From: DASQEH01 sp038237745
GTDB taxonomy: Bacteria > Actinomycetota > Actinomycetes > Propionibacteriales > Nocardioidaceae
Direction of reading: 5' to 3'
Assembly (NCBI GenBank): GCA_038237745.1
Contig: JBBRYJ010000010.1
Location: 62,001 to 126,000, forward strand
DNA length: 64,000 nucleotides
The notes under the pieces were generated by a model that worked only from the letters and a program-made list of their open reading frames with translations, did not search any database and was not told the origin of the DNA. The position numbers and the translations under genes were made by a program. Below are positions 48,082-57,420 of this stretch, one piece after another (within the stretch, counting starts at the first letter, position 1; the number at the start of each line of letters is the position of its first letter).

Positions 48082-48473
48082 TCGTCGCGGCGACGACGCC
48101 ATCGGTCCTCCATCCGGTTCATGAAACCGGACTGGCGCGGTGCGGGAGCGCGTCCTTTGGCCCTGCTGATCGGATGCACGTTGTCGGGCACCTCAGCGGC
48201 CCCGATCTGCCGGAAGTGACTCAGCGCCAGATAGGCGCCCAAGAGCATGAGGACGAAACCGACGACAGCGACCGCGATCTGTGGCAGCACCGCACCGGTC
48301 ATCAACGTAGCCAGGCCGACGACGAATCCGATACAGCCGAAGATGGTGAGCCGCTTGTGGCGAGAGCGCGTGGAGGACCCACGCAGCGCTGAGACGAACT
48401 TCGGGTCCTCAGTCGCGAGCGCTTCTTCCATCTGCTCAAGCAGACGCTGCTCTTCTTCCGAGAGCGGCATCAT
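48075..48473 (-). CDS. DUF3040 membrane protein
   Basis: The 132-residue protein begins MPLSEEEQRLLEQMEEAL, the family signature, then RHKRLTIFGCIGFVVG and two hydrophobic helices, ending in an Arg-rich tail. DUF3040 proteins are actinomycete-specific and sit near the dcw cluster; function unknown. Starts at either of two adjacent ATG codons. A TAGACT box is upstream on the minus strand. Confidence 0.9.
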   Translation of the reverse strand: MMPLSEEEQRLLEQMEEALATEDPKFVSALRGSSTRSRHKRLTIFGCIGFVVGLATLMTGAVLPQIAVAVVGFVLMLLGAYLALSHFRQIGAAEVPDNVHPISRAKGRAPAPRQSGFMNRMEDRWRRRRDDY

Positions 48474-48736
48474 GTCCTCCAGCCGAGAGGGTGAGTCGGG
48501 CGTTGCCTGTCAGTCTAAGCACCGCTGAGCAGCGACGAAAGCCAAGGATCGAAATTGGTGGTGGCCGCGGTCGTTCGGGTAGGCACTGTGCTGGTGCCGA
48601 CTCAGTCGATTGCTGGGACCCCGGCCGGCATCTCCGAGGTCGTCGCGAGGAATTACGCTATGGCGCAGGGGCGGTCACCGGACGACACGGACCCGATCGA
48701 GACGCATCCTCGGGGGTGCACAGCGGAAGGAATTCA

Positions 48737-49534
48737 GTGAACTTGCGAGTCGGGGTCGCGGGTATGGCGGCGCTTGTCATGATTCTCGGTACGACGGTGG
48801 CGGCGACGTCGCCGGCCTTTGCCAGCACGGCCTCGCCTAATGCCGGCATCAGCGCCGACGCGTCGCTCCGGCGACCGGCACATGCCGGGTTCGACATGTT
48901 GGACAGGTTCGCCAGGGAGGTCACACGGTACGGCGACGCCGACACGTCGCCCTACGACATCTCGCACGTGCGTGAGCTGCAGTATCGCCTGAGGTGGGCA
49001 GGTGTCTTCCACGTCGGCGTAACAGGGACCTTCGGCCCGGTCACGCGTCGAGCCGTCAAGAGGTACCAGAGCCGCAAAGATCTCCGGGTGACGGGGGTGG
49101 CGAGCCACGCGACCTGGGCGCACCTGATCCACGACACCATCAGGCACCGTCACGCGATCCCCCACATCTGCCACAAGGCGGGGTGGCATGCGTGCTACGA
49201 CCGCTCGATGCACCAGGTGACGTCGTGGCACAACGGCCGGTTGCGCAACTCGTGGCTGGTTCGAGGTGGCGAGTACGGGTTGCCGACCAGGGTCGGTAAT
49301 ACGCACGTCTACTACCGAGACATCGACCACGTCTCCAGGCTGTACAGCAGCCCGATGCCCTATTCGCAGTTCTTCGACGGTGGCCAGGCGTTCCACGGGT
49401 CGGGGTTCATGGTCGACCCGTTCGTCGACCACAGCCATGGCTGCGTCAACATGTACATCGAGGACGCTCGCCAGCTGTGGCGGCTCACCTCGAAGAAGCG
49501 GTTGCACGTCTCGGTCTACGGCGCCTGGGACTGA
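48737..49534 (+). CDS. Exported L,D-transpeptidase with peptidoglycan-binding domain
   Basis: The 265-residue protein has a signal peptide (VNLRVGVAGMAALVMILG, cleavage near FAS), a PG-binding_1 domain (DISHVRELQYRLRWAGVF, GPVTRRAVKRYQ) and a YkuD domain with His234 and catalytic Cys236 in SHGCVNMYIEDARQLW. It would make 3-3 cross-links or process wall peptides. The GTG at 48737 follows GGAAGG. The 263-base region before it (48474-48736) shows a TACGCT near 48655 but no known riboswitch. Confidence 0.92.
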   Translation: MNLRVGVAGMAALVMILGTTVAATSPAFASTASPNAGISADASLRRPAHAGFDMLDRFAREVTRYGDADTSPYDISHVRELQYRLRWAGVFHVGVTGTFGPVTRRAVKRYQSRKDLRVTGVASHATWAHLIHDTIRHRHAIPHICHKAGWHACYDRSMHQVTSWHNGRLRNSWLVRGGEYGLPTRVGNTHVYYRDIDHVSRLYSSPMPYSQFFDGGQAFHGSGFMVDPFVDHSHGCVNMYIEDARQLWRLTSKKRLHVSVYGAWD

Positions 49535-49633
49535 GCATCGCCAGGACTGGGGGCGTCCCGGTGGATGCGGCTCCCACACCCGGGTTACGTCAGGCCGCTA
49601 TGGGTAGACCCCGGCTCTCCTGTAGTCCCCGCG

Positions 49634-50842
49634 TCAAGCGGCTCCTGACCGGGCGGTGGGCTCGAGGAGGGTAGCCCGGCGCACTGCCGAACCTCCGAAC
49701 CGGTTCACGGCGCGGTCGACGGCCTTCTCGGCGTCCTCCCACCCGTGAGCGCGCTCGCCGAGCACCATCTGCCGGGTTGCGGCGGCTGAGTCGACGAGGT
49801 TCTCGACCCGCACACCGACCAGCCGGATACGAGCTCGTTGCAGACCGAGTCCGACGAACAGGTCGGCCGCAGTGGAGTAGATCTCCGGCGTCACCTGGGT
49901 GGTGTCATGCAAGGTACGGGCACGGGTGATCGTCGTGAAGTCGGAGAACCTGACCTTGAGCGTGACCGTGCGGCCGCTTACCCCCGCTGAGCGCATCCGT
50001 GCGGCGACCTTCGTCGACAGGCGCAGCAGCTCACGCAGGATGACAGCAGGGTCGTCGGTATCTCGTCGAAACGTCTCGTCGGAGCCGATGCTGTGCTCGG
50101 GCTCGTCAGGCCCGCGTCGCGCAGTGACCCGTCGCTCGTCTGCTCCCCAGGCCATCGCATGGAGCCGGACGCCCGCAACGGAACCCAACGCGCGCTGGAG
50201 TACCGAAGCCTCGGTATGCGCCAGGTCGCCGACAGTACGAAGGCCGAGCTGGTGGAGTCGTGCCGCTGTCTTGTCTCCGACCCCCCAGAGCTCCTCGACG
50301 TCGAGAGGATGGAGGAACGCGGTCACCTTGTCCTTCGAGACGACGACGAGGCCGTCGGGCTTGGCTCGACGCGACGCGAGCTTCGCGAGCTGGGTCGTGG
50401 GGGCGATCCCGACCGAGCAGGTGATCCGCTGTTCGTCGGCGATCCTGGCCCGGAGGTACTCCCCGATCTGGACCGGCGACGAGAATCGCCTCAGCGATCC
50501 CGAGACGTCGAGGAAGGCCTCGTCCATCGACAGCGGCTCGACGCGAGGCGTCACACTTCTAAAGGTCTCCATGACAGCTGCCGACACCGAGCTGATCTGC
50601 TCGTAGTCGGGCGCGACGACCACCGCATGCGGGCACAGTCGCCGTGCTCTGGTCATCGGCATGGCCGAGCACACCCCGAAGGTCCGAGCGGCATACGTCG
50701 CGGACAGCACGACGCCTCGGTCGCCGCCTCCGATGATCACGGGAAGGTTCCACAGGTCGGGCCTGTCTCGGATGGCGACGGAGGCGAAGAAGGCGTCCAT
50801 GTCGACGTGGATCACCGTGCACCCGGTGTCCGCGGCGGTCAT
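49634..50842 (-). CDS. dinB: DNA polymerase IV (Y family)
   Basis: DinB is a translesion polymerase. The 402-residue protein has catalytic motifs HVDMDAFFASV (residues 11-21) and SMDEAFLDVSGSL, the fingers loop SATYAARTFGV, helix-hairpin-helix GVGDKTAARLHQLGLRTVGDLA and a little-finger domain. A clamp-binding motif at the C-terminus is not evident. It lies six bases after the methyltransferase gene and probably shares the LexA-controlled transcript with dnaE2. Confidence 0.95.
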   Translation of the reverse strand: MTAADTGCTVIHVDMDAFFASVAIRDRPDLWNLPVIIGGGDRGVVLSATYAARTFGVCSAMPMTRARRLCPHAVVVAPDYEQISSVSAAVMETFRSVTPRVEPLSMDEAFLDVSGSLRRFSSPVQIGEYLRARIADEQRITCSVGIAPTTQLAKLASRRAKPDGLVVVSKDKVTAFLHPLDVEELWGVGDKTAARLHQLGLRTVGDLAHTEASVLQRALGSVAGVRLHAMAWGADERRVTARRGPDEPEHSIGSDETFRRDTDDPAVILRELLRLSTKVAARMRSAGVSGRTVTLKVRFSDFTTITRARTLHDTTQVTPEIYSTAADLFVGLGLQRARIRLVGVRVENLVDSAAATRQMVLGERAHGWEDAEKAVDRAVNRFGGSAVRRATLLEPTARSGAA

Positions 50843-50848
50843 GGCAGG

Positions 50849-51607
50849 TCACCGGAGAGCAGCCACCAGGTGGAGCTGGGTCGCCACCGCCATGAAGTCC
50901 GAGCAGGTGGCCACAGCGGACTCCAGGGCTCGCAGGTCGGCGGCAGCGCCTGGCTCGGTGTCGACGAGGGCGCTGCTGATGTGGTCGACGAAGACCCGGA
51001 TGCCTCGGACCTCGGTAACCGCGAACCCCGCTTCCGAGAGCAGCGCACGCAGCTCGGCCTGGGAGAAACGGCGAGGAGGGGTATCCAAGGTGCCCCTCCC
51101 GGCTGGTTCGGGCCGGGCGTCGAGCAGGGCGTGGGCGTCGGCCAGATGCCCGGCAAGTGCCCGGGCGAACACGGCCGCCGACCGCTGTGCTGCCAGCACC
51201 GACACCACTCCCCCGGCAGCCAGGACGCCAGCAGCTGCCTGGAGGGCCTGAAGAGGCTCGTCGACGACTTCGAGCACCCCGTGACAGACGACGACATCGG
51301 CGCTGTCGTCCCCGACCACCTCGACGAGGTCGGCGGCATCACCGAGCACCCCCCGAACAGCCCGGCTGAGACCCTCCTCGGCGGCACGCCGCTCGAGAGA
51401 GGCAAGCGCATCCGGACTCGGGTCGACCACGGTGACCTGATGCCCCAGCTCGGCGATCTGGACCGCAAGCCCCCCCGTGCCCCCGCCGAGGTCGACGACG
51501 TGTAGACGGCGGGTGTCGCCGACCGCGTCATGGCGGGACTGCAGGACTGCCTGCACCGCATCCCAGACCACCGCAGTCCTGACGGCGCTGTGACGACGCT
51601 CCACCAC
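50849..51607 (-). CDS. Class I SAM-dependent methyltransferase
   Basis: This 252-residue Rossmann methyltransferase has motif I VVDLGGGTGGLAVQIAELG and acidic motif II VTVVDPSPDAL, then VVCHGVLEVVDEP. The substrate is not predictable; homologues accompany dinB in actinomycetes. The GTG at 51607 is chosen because AGGAGG lies six bases upstream; the longer in-frame reading extends into dnaE2. The gene lies between dnaE2 (91 bases before) and dinB (6 bases after). Confidence 0.85.
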   Translation of the reverse strand: MVERRHSAVRTAVVWDAVQAVLQSRHDAVGDTRRLHVVDLGGGTGGLAVQIAELGHQVTVVDPSPDALASLERRAAEEGLSRAVRGVLGDAADLVEVVGDDSADVVVCHGVLEVVDEPLQALQAAAGVLAAGGVVSVLAAQRSAAVFARALAGHLADAHALLDARPEPAGRGTLDTPPRRFSQAELRALLSEAGFAVTEVRGIRVFVDHISSALVDTEPGAAADLRALESAVATCSDFMAVATQLHLVAALR

Positions 51608-51698
51608 CGAGAGCCTCCTCTGTCGGACGATCGGTGCCCCAACCCTAGTAAGCCGACCGGCCGCACGGCGAGGGACGCAGGAGCACCAGCGACCCCGC

Positions 51699-54600
51699 TC
51701 ACCCCGCACTCCCGGGGCTGCGATGCCACAACCGCCGCGGCACCGTCTTCGGGTCGTCTCCGGCTGGGCGGATGTCGGCGTACGGCGACTGCTTGAACCC
51801 GCTGGGATGGACCAGCACCCGCCGTCGTCCCATCCCGCCGGCTGTCGGGCCTGCCTCGCTCTCCTCCACCGGGGTGGTGCCCGAGCCGAACGTCGGAGGC
51901 TTGGCCATGACCGGTCGGGACGAATGGCTCTCGGCAGCTGCGTGCAGGGCGCTCTCACCGCTGTCAGCGCCGAATCCACGCGGCACGGCGGACATGGCGT
52001 CGTGGACGCCGGCGACCCCACCTTGTTGCCAGATCGTGTACAGAGCAGGGAGCTCCCAGCACCCGGTGGCCCGCAACGACACGCCCTTCGGCCCGGTACG
52101 GCGTAGCTCGCCTCGCACGACCAGCAGCCACGAGTGGAACACCGTGGCGGCGTACGGGCCCTGGGCGTCTTCGAAGAAGGTGGCGTCGACCGGGCCGGTG
52201 CCGTCGTCGAGGGTGAGGAAGACCACCCTCCGACCGGACCGGATGGGCGGCGTCTGGGTGGCGACCTTGACCCCTGCCACGAGCAGCTCGGACCTGCTGC
52301 GTCTGCGCAGCAGGTCACGTGCCCAGGTGATCCGGAGAGAGTCGAGCATCGGGGCGTAGAAGTCGACGACATGAGAGCTGACGTCGAGGCCGAGGATCTC
52401 CAGCTCCGCCCGCACGCGCTCTGCGCCGGACATCTCCGGCAGCCCGGACGCCTCGGTCAGGGCGGGGATGTCGTCGAGATCGAGAGTGAGCTGCACGGCT
52501 GTCACCGGCTCGACCGGTAGGGGGGCCTTCGACTGGACGGCTGCCAGCTCATGCGGGTCGAGAGGAGCGGCTCCAGCGGAGACCGGAGCAGCCCTGCCGA
52601 CGCTTCGGGCACGGCGTGGGGACGAGGCCCGCACCGCCCGGTCGGTGGCACGGCTCCACCGGTCCAGCTCCGAGACCTGGAGGAGGAGGTCGCGGCGGGT
52701 GACGGTGCCACGACGTCGTACGGGCACAGGAGAGCCGATGCCGTAGATGGTGTCGAGGCCGCCGGCGAGAACCAGCCGCTCGGCGACCGGACGGGACGGC
52801 CGGGCGCGCTGCCACAGGTCGGTGAGTGAGTGGAAGGGACGGGCCGCCATGATGCGGGCGACCTCCGCGTCGCTGATACCCGAGACGTCGGCGAGAGACA
52901 GCCGGATGCCGTAGGCCCGGCCGTCGGGCAGACCAGGCGGAGGAGCAGAACGGGGGGCCCGGCCGAGCACCTCCGGCGGTGGCTCGTCGTACACGCCGAC
53001 CTTCTCGACGCGGTAGACGTCGTCGGAGGCGTTGACGTCGAGCGGGAGAACCGCGATGCCGAACTGTCGGGCGTCGTCGAGGATCAGCCTTTTGGGATAC
53101 ATGCCGGGGTCGTGCGTGAGCACACCTGCGAGGAAAGCGGCCGGATGATGAGTCTTCAGCCATGCGGACTGGTAGGTGGGCAGCGCGAACGCCGCCGCAT
53201 GGGCCTTGCAGAACCCGAACGACGCGAACGCCTCGAGCACCTCCCAGCACCGCTGTGCGACGGCGATGGGATAGCCGCGGGCCAGCACCCTGGGGAAGAA
53301 CCAGATCTTGGTCGACGACTTCCCCTCCCGGTCGCCGAGAGCTCGTCGTGCTTCGTCCGCCTCCGCGAGCGTGCAGCCGGTCAGGGTGGCGATCATCTCG
53401 ATCACCTGCTCGTGGAACACCACCACCCCACAGGTCTGGGCGAGCGCAGGGACGAGGTCCGGATGGAGGTACTCGGGCTCGGACCACCCTTGCCGCGCGC
53501 GCAGGAACGGGTTGACCATGTCGCTCTTGACCGGCCCCGGCCGGAACAGCGAGATGTCGATGATGATGTCGTCGAACGTCTCCGGAGCGAACTTGCCGAC
53601 GAGCTCACGCTGTCCGGGTGACTCGATCTGGAAGCAGCCGAGGGTCTTCGCGCTCTGGATCAACGCGAACGTCGCCGGGTCGTCTCGGGGTGCCTGGCCC
53701 TCGTCGTCGATGTCGATCTCCAGCCCGTCGACCCGCCTGACCTCGTCGACCGCATGGGCCATCGCCGACTGCATCCGGATGCCCAGCACATCGAGCTTCA
53801 GCAGGCCGAGATCCTCGACGTCGTCCTTGTCGAACTGGCTCATCGGGAACCCGAGAAAGCTGGCTTCGACAGGAGTGCGGTCGAGCAGCGTGGCATCGGA
53901 CAGGAGCACACCGCACGGGTGGACCGCGATGTGGCGAGGCAGCCCGTCGAGGCGCTCGACCAGCTGGAAGAGCACGTCGAGGCGCTCCTCGCCCAGCCCC
54001 GAGGCGCGCAGCTCCGGCAGCTCGCGCAGCGCGACCCTGGCATCCTTGGCCCGGATGTGGGGGAACGCCTTGGCGATCGAGTCGATCTCGCCCGGCGGCA
54101 TCCCCAGAGCTGCGCCGACGTCGCGGATCGCGTGCCTGACGCGGTAGGTGTCCATCATCGACACGCAGGCGCAGCGCGTGCCGGAGTAGCGATCCAGGAT
54201 GCGCTCGTAGATCTCGGTGCGGCGGGCGGACTCGACGTCGATGTCGATGTCGGGCAGCGCCTGCCGCAGCGGAGACAGGAACCGCTCCATCACCAGGCCG
54301 TACCGGATCGGGTCGACCCCGGAGATGCCGAGCAGATAGTTGACGACACTCCCGGCTCCAGACCCTCGCGCAGCCACGCGCGCCCCCACGTCACGTATCA
54401 GGTCGACGACGTCGGCGACGGTGAGGAAGTACGACGCGTAGCCCAGCGTGCCGATCACGCCGAGCTCGTCGGCGAGCCGGCTGCTCGCGACCTGATGCTG
54501 GTCGGCGGGGTAGAGCCGGCCGATCGCAGCCTCGCAGCGGTCGCGGAGCACGACGTCACCCGGCGAGGCGCCCATCGCCGCGAGATCGCGACTGCCGAGT

Positions 54601-55640
54601 CCGGCCGGCGCTCCCCCGCTGGTGATGTCGAGCTCGGGGAGGTGCACCTCGCCGAGGCCGAGGTCGGCTCGAGGATCGACGGCGCACCGGTCGGCCACCG
54701 CCCGGGTACGTGCCAGCATCCGGTCGGCCTCACGCTGCTCGAGACCGGCGAAGCGGCAGATCTCGTCGGCGATGTCCGCCATCTCCTTGCCCGACTTCAT
54801 GAAGCCTTCGGCATTCACCCGGTCGAGATGGCGCAGGTCGAGCGGGACGAGGCGGCGGACGGAGTCGAGGATGTCGATCGTGGGCGCATCGGACCGGTCG
54901 GCGTACCGCACGGCGTTGGAGAGCACCACCTCGAAGCCGGCGGCAGCCGCGACCCCGGCCATCCGGGCTGCATGGGGGCTCGACCCGGGGCCGTGGCCGC
55001 AGACCCGGTGCGACATCACCTCGACCACCACGTCGGCGGAGTCGGCGACGGGGCGCCAGTGAGCGAGCACCTCCCGGGCGAGGTCGTCTCGGCGTAGGGC
55101 GACGGCCTGGCCGAGCTCTGAGGCTGCCCCCAGCAGGACGACCAGGTCGTGGTGGGAGCCGAGGCTCGCACAGTGCTCACGGATGAGGTCGAAGGTGGCG
55201 ACCGGCGTCCCCCGCTCTCCACGCAGGTGAGTCGCGGAGACGAGCCGGCACAACGCCGCCCATCCGGCCTTGCTGCCGGCGAGCAGTGTCACGCGGGGCG
55301 GCACTCCTCCCGCCGCGTCGCGGTAGCTGCCACCTCGAGCCGGGGAGCTCCGCGACGATCCCGCTCGCGCCGGTGCGGCCCCGCCCTTCGGCCCCGTCCG
55401 GCCGGTCAGCCCCGTCAACCCGGACGGCTCGAGGGCGAGGTCGACGCCGAGGACCGGCCGGATGCCGCCACGCATGCATGCCTTGGCGAAACGCACCGCG
55501 CCGTAGACACCGTCTCGATCTGTCAGCGCCAGCGTGTCCATCCCGGCGTCGACCGCGCGCTCCACGAGCTGCTGCGGAGAAGACGCGCCGTACTTCAGTG
55601 AGTAGCCGGAGGCGACGTGGAGGTGGACGAAAGGATCCAT
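51699..55640 (-). CDS. dnaE2: Error-prone DNA polymerase III alpha (DnaE2)
   Basis: DnaE2 carries out SOS mutagenesis in actinomycetes. The 1313-residue protein has a PHP domain (PFVHLHVASGYSLKYGAS), palm acids in PDIDIDVESARRTEIYE near residue 465, RGSGAGSVVNYLLG and FCKAHAAAFALPTYQSAWLK, and the C-terminal HPSGFKQSPYADIRPAG typical of DnaE2. It is longer than the usual 1050-1150 because of a Gly/Pro/Arg insertion near residues 70-105 and extended linkers near the C-terminus. It follows DUF6504 by 15 bases. No imuB-like gene was found directly beside it; dinB is the Y-family gene here. Confidence 0.95.
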   Translation of the reverse strand: MDPFVHLHVASGYSLKYGASSPQQLVERAVDAGMDTLALTDRDGVYGAVRFAKACMRGGIRPVLGVDLALEPSGLTGLTGRTGPKGGAAPARAGSSRSSPARGGSYRDAAGGVPPRVTLLAGSKAGWAALCRLVSATHLRGERGTPVATFDLIREHCASLGSHHDLVVLLGAASELGQAVALRRDDLAREVLAHWRPVADSADVVVEVMSHRVCGHGPGSSPHAARMAGVAAAAGFEVVLSNAVRYADRSDAPTIDILDSVRRLVPLDLRHLDRVNAEGFMKSGKEMADIADEICRFAGLEQREADRMLARTRAVADRCAVDPRADLGLGEVHLPELDITSGGAPAGLGSRDLAAMGASPGDVVLRDRCEAAIGRLYPADQHQVASSRLADELGVIGTLGYASYFLTVADVVDLIRDVGARVAARGSGAGSVVNYLLGISGVDPIRYGLVMERFLSPLRQALPDIDIDVESARRTEIYERILDRYSGTRCACVSMMDTYRVRHAIRDVGAALGMPPGEIDSIAKAFPHIRAKDARVALRELPELRASGLGEERLDVLFQLVERLDGLPRHIAVHPCGVLLSDATLLDRTPVEASFLGFPMSQFDKDDVEDLGLLKLDVLGIRMQSAMAHAVDEVRRVDGLEIDIDDEGQAPRDDPATFALIQSAKTLGCFQIESPGQRELVGKFAPETFDDIIIDISLFRPGPVKSDMVNPFLRARQGWSEPEYLHPDLVPALAQTCGVVVFHEQVIEMIATLTGCTLAEADEARRALGDREGKSSTKIWFFPRVLARGYPIAVAQRCWEVLEAFASFGFCKAHAAAFALPTYQSAWLKTHHPAAFLAGVLTHDPGMYPKRLILDDARQFGIAVLPLDVNASDDVYRVEKVGVYDEPPPEVLGRAPRSAPPPGLPDGRAYGIRLSLADVSGISDAEVARIMAARPFHSLTDLWQRARPSRPVAERLVLAGGLDTIYGIGSPVPVRRRGTVTRRDLLLQVSELDRWSRATDRAVRASSPRRARSVGRAAPVSAGAAPLDPHELAAVQSKAPLPVEPVTAVQLTLDLDDIPALTEASGLPEMSGAERVRAELEILGLDVSSHVVDFYAPMLDSLRITWARDLLRRRSRSELLVAGVKVATQTPPIRSGRRVVFLTLDDGTGPVDATFFEDAQGPYAATVFHSWLLVVRGELRRTGPKGVSLRATGCWELPALYTIWQQGGVAGVHDAMSAVPRGFGADSGESALHAAAESHSSRPVMAKPPTFGSGTTPVEESEAGPTAGGMGRRRVLVHPSGFKQSPYADIRPAGDDPKTVPRRLWHRSPGSAG

Positions 55641-55655
55641 CGACTTCTCGCACCC

Positions 55656-56003
55656 TCAGTCGACGCAGCAGACGAGACGCCACTGTCCGAGAGCCCAGCC
55701 GAAGGACACGTCGAACACACCTGTATCCGCCCGGGCGCGGATGGCCTCGACCCGCCAGAGCTCCCTCTCGTCGAGAAGGTCAGCACATCGGGTCCGAGCA
55801 CCTCCCGCCTCAGGCTCACCCTCATCGGCGGCACCGAACAACGCGCCGACCCCGGGCTGGTCCCACCACGCACCGGTCTCCACCCAGTGCGCGATGATGT
55901 CACGGACGACCCACAGCCGGCCTCTCCAGAGGAACTGGGCCGGCGCCTCCTGCCCGGCCACCAGGCCGCGGCGTACGTCGATCTCCTCGTCATACCTGCG
56001 CAT
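55656..56003 (-). CDS. DUF6504 protein
   Basis: This 115-residue protein starts MRRYDEEIDVRRG and has the Trp-rich core PAQFLWRGRLWVVRDIIAHWVETGAWW, with a second half DLLDERELWRVEAIRA matching the DUF6504 family. The family commonly neighbours dnaE2 and Y-family polymerase genes. The ATG at 56003 follows GGAGGAG. The gene is first in the operon behind the SOS box. Confidence 0.85.
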   Translation of the reverse strand: MRRYDEEIDVRRGLVAGQEAPAQFLWRGRLWVVRDIIAHWVETGAWWDQPGVGALFGAADEGEPEAGGARTRCADLLDERELWRVEAIRARADTGVFDVSFGWALGQWRLVCCVD

Positions 56004-56029
56004 GGCTGCTCCTCCGAGATGACGTGGGC

Positions 56030-56045
56030 CGGTTCCTGGGAACCG
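56030..56045 (-). promoter_or_regulatory. Hairpin in the DUF6504 leader
   Basis: GGTTCC-TG-GGAACC with one added pair on each side forms a seven-pair dyad between the SOS box and the DUF6504 start. It may shape the 5' leader or be a second protein site. Confidence 0.35.
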
Positions 56046-56060
56046 TTGCTGCCGAGAACC

Positions 56061-56090
56061 TGAGCATTCGAACACATGTTCGAATGCTCA
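56061..56090. promoter_or_regulatory. LexA/SOS box within a 30-base perfect palindrome
   Basis: The core TCGAAC-ACAT-GTTCGA at 56068-56083 matches the mycobacterial LexA consensus TCGAAC-N4-GTTCGA exactly. Symmetry extends: TGAGCATTCGAAC (56061-56073) and GTTCGAATGCTCA (56078-56090) are perfect inverses around ACAT. It lies 58-87 bases before DUF6504 and 74-103 before the divergent YbaK gene. Confidence 0.92.
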
Positions 56091-56151
56091 GGACAGTACA
56101 CCGAACCTCCGACACTGCGTCAACCCCGTCCGTCGACCCTGTGCACATCGC

Positions 56152-56157
56152 TAGGCT
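56152..56157 (+). promoter_or_regulatory. -10 box of the YbaK gene
   Basis: TAGGCT lies six bases before the ATG at 56164 with no ribosome binding site between, suggesting a leaderless message. The SOS palindrome lies about 60 bases upstream, perhaps too far to repress directly. Confidence 0.5.
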
Positions 56158-56163
56158 CGGTAG

Positions 56164-56661
56164 ATGACCGCGGAGGACGAGCGGGGCGAGACGCTCAGCC
56201 ATCCGAGCATCGCCACGGTGACGGCACGGCTGGCCGCCCTCGGCGCCGCCGGTTCGGTGCGGGTGCTCCCTGTCTCCGCCAGCACGGCGCAGCAGGCCGC
56301 CGACGGGCTCGGGTGCGAGGTCGGTGCGATCGCCAACTCTCTCGTCTTCGACGCAGACGGGTCCCCCGTACTCATCCTGACGTCCGGCGCACACCGGGTC
56401 GACACCGGCCGGGTAGCCGCCCGGATCGGTGTCTCGCGGCTACGAAGGGCCTCCCCCGAGTTCGTACGCGCCCACACCGGCCAGGCGATCGGCGGTGTGG
56501 CTCCGGTCGGGCACCCGGGCCCCATCCCTACCTACCTCGACCGCGCCCTCGCGGAACATGCCGCGATCTGGGCGGCTGCCGGCCACCCGCACGCCGTCTT
56601 CGACACGACCTATCACGAGCTGTTGCGGCTCACCGAAGCGGAGCCGATCGACGTCGACTGA
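56164..56661 (+). CDS. YbaK/ProX-type aminoacyl-tRNA deacylase domain protein
   Basis: The 165-residue protein has the YbaK/EbsC fold: residues TAQQAADGLGCEVGAIANSLVF, the conserved LILTSGAHRVD, and QAIGGVAPVGHPGPIPTYLD near the end. Relatives hydrolyse mischarged tRNAs such as Cys-tRNA-Pro; the substrate here is unknown. It is divergent from the mutagenesis operon. Confidence 0.9.
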   Translation: MTAEDERGETLSHPSIATVTARLAALGAAGSVRVLPVSASTAQQAADGLGCEVGAIANSLVFDADGSPVLILTSGAHRVDTGRVAARIGVSRLRRASPEFVRAHTGQAIGGVAPVGHPGPIPTYLDRALAEHAAIWAAAGHPHAVFDTTYHELLRLTEAEPIDVD

Positions 56662-56757
56662 CCCAGGACAGTCCTGGTCGAGCCGTGACGCGCGTGAACC
56701 GCTGGTCTGAGTCTGAGACGATGGGCACAGCATCGCGGGATCGACCAGGGGGCTGAG

Positions 56758-57306
56758 ATGGACGACGACAGCAACTGGCAGAGACATCTGCTGGTCGGGG
56801 TCTGCATGCTCCTTGTCGTCGGGGCGCTGGTAGGGGGCGTCCTGGCCTTCGCCGGCATCAAGGTGGCCGACCTCGCCGGCATCGGACAGACCAACACCAC
56901 AACCCGGTCCCATGACCGGCTGCACGTCCCGCGGAACGCAGAGACTCCGACGAAGTCGGCGCCGACGACGCCCGCCCCCACGAGCAGCTCCCCTTCGACA
57001 GCGCCCCCGACCCGCAAGCCGCACAAGCCGCACGCACCCGCCTTGACGTTGGCGATCAGCCCAGCGACCGCTTCGACCTACGAACGGATCAACCTCACCG
57101 GCACCTATGCCGGTCACGACGGCACATCCCTGCAGGTGCAGCGGCAGGAGGGTGGTACGTGGGTCGACTTCCCGACGACCGCGACAGTCAGCGGCGGCAG
57201 CTTCGCGACGTACGTCGAGACGGGTCATACAGGAGTGAACCGCTTCCGCGTCACCGATACGTCGGGCGGACGCTCGTCCAAGGTGGCGACAGTCACGGTG
57301 CGTTGA
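56758..57306 (+). CDS. Membrane-anchored protein with Ser/Thr/Pro linker
   Basis: The 182-residue protein has a short cytoplasmic head, one helix (HLLVGVCMLLVVGALVGGVL), a Thr/Pro/Ser/Lys-rich linker of about 55 residues that may be glycosylated, and a beta-rich extracellular domain with Ig-like pattern (SPATASTYERINLTGTYAGH, then VQRQEGGTWVDF, FATYVETGHTGVNRFRV). AGGGGG precedes the ATG. No function is known. It lies 115 bases before an exported hydrolase gene. Confidence 0.7.
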   Translation: MDDDSNWQRHLLVGVCMLLVVGALVGGVLAFAGIKVADLAGIGQTNTTTRSHDRLHVPRNAETPTKSAPTTPAPTSSSPSTAPPTRKPHKPHAPALTLAISPATASTYERINLTGTYAGHDGTSLQVQRQEGGTWVDFPTTATVSGGSFATYVETGHTGVNRFRVTDTSGGRSSKVATVTVR

Positions 57307-57420
57307 GACCCTGGCAAGGCGCGGCGTGTTCGGTCAGGTCCGTCGTAACCGCCGAAGACCACAGCGGCTAACGTCCTCTTACCCAAGTCCCTGGGTCAGC
57401 TTCTCGACAGGAGGGTGTCC

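Noticed and set aside
48540..48736. Possible ydaO (c-di-AMP) riboswitch before the L,D-transpeptidase
   Set aside because: Such riboswitches precede wall enzymes in actinomycetes, but the conserved sequence blocks were not found here.
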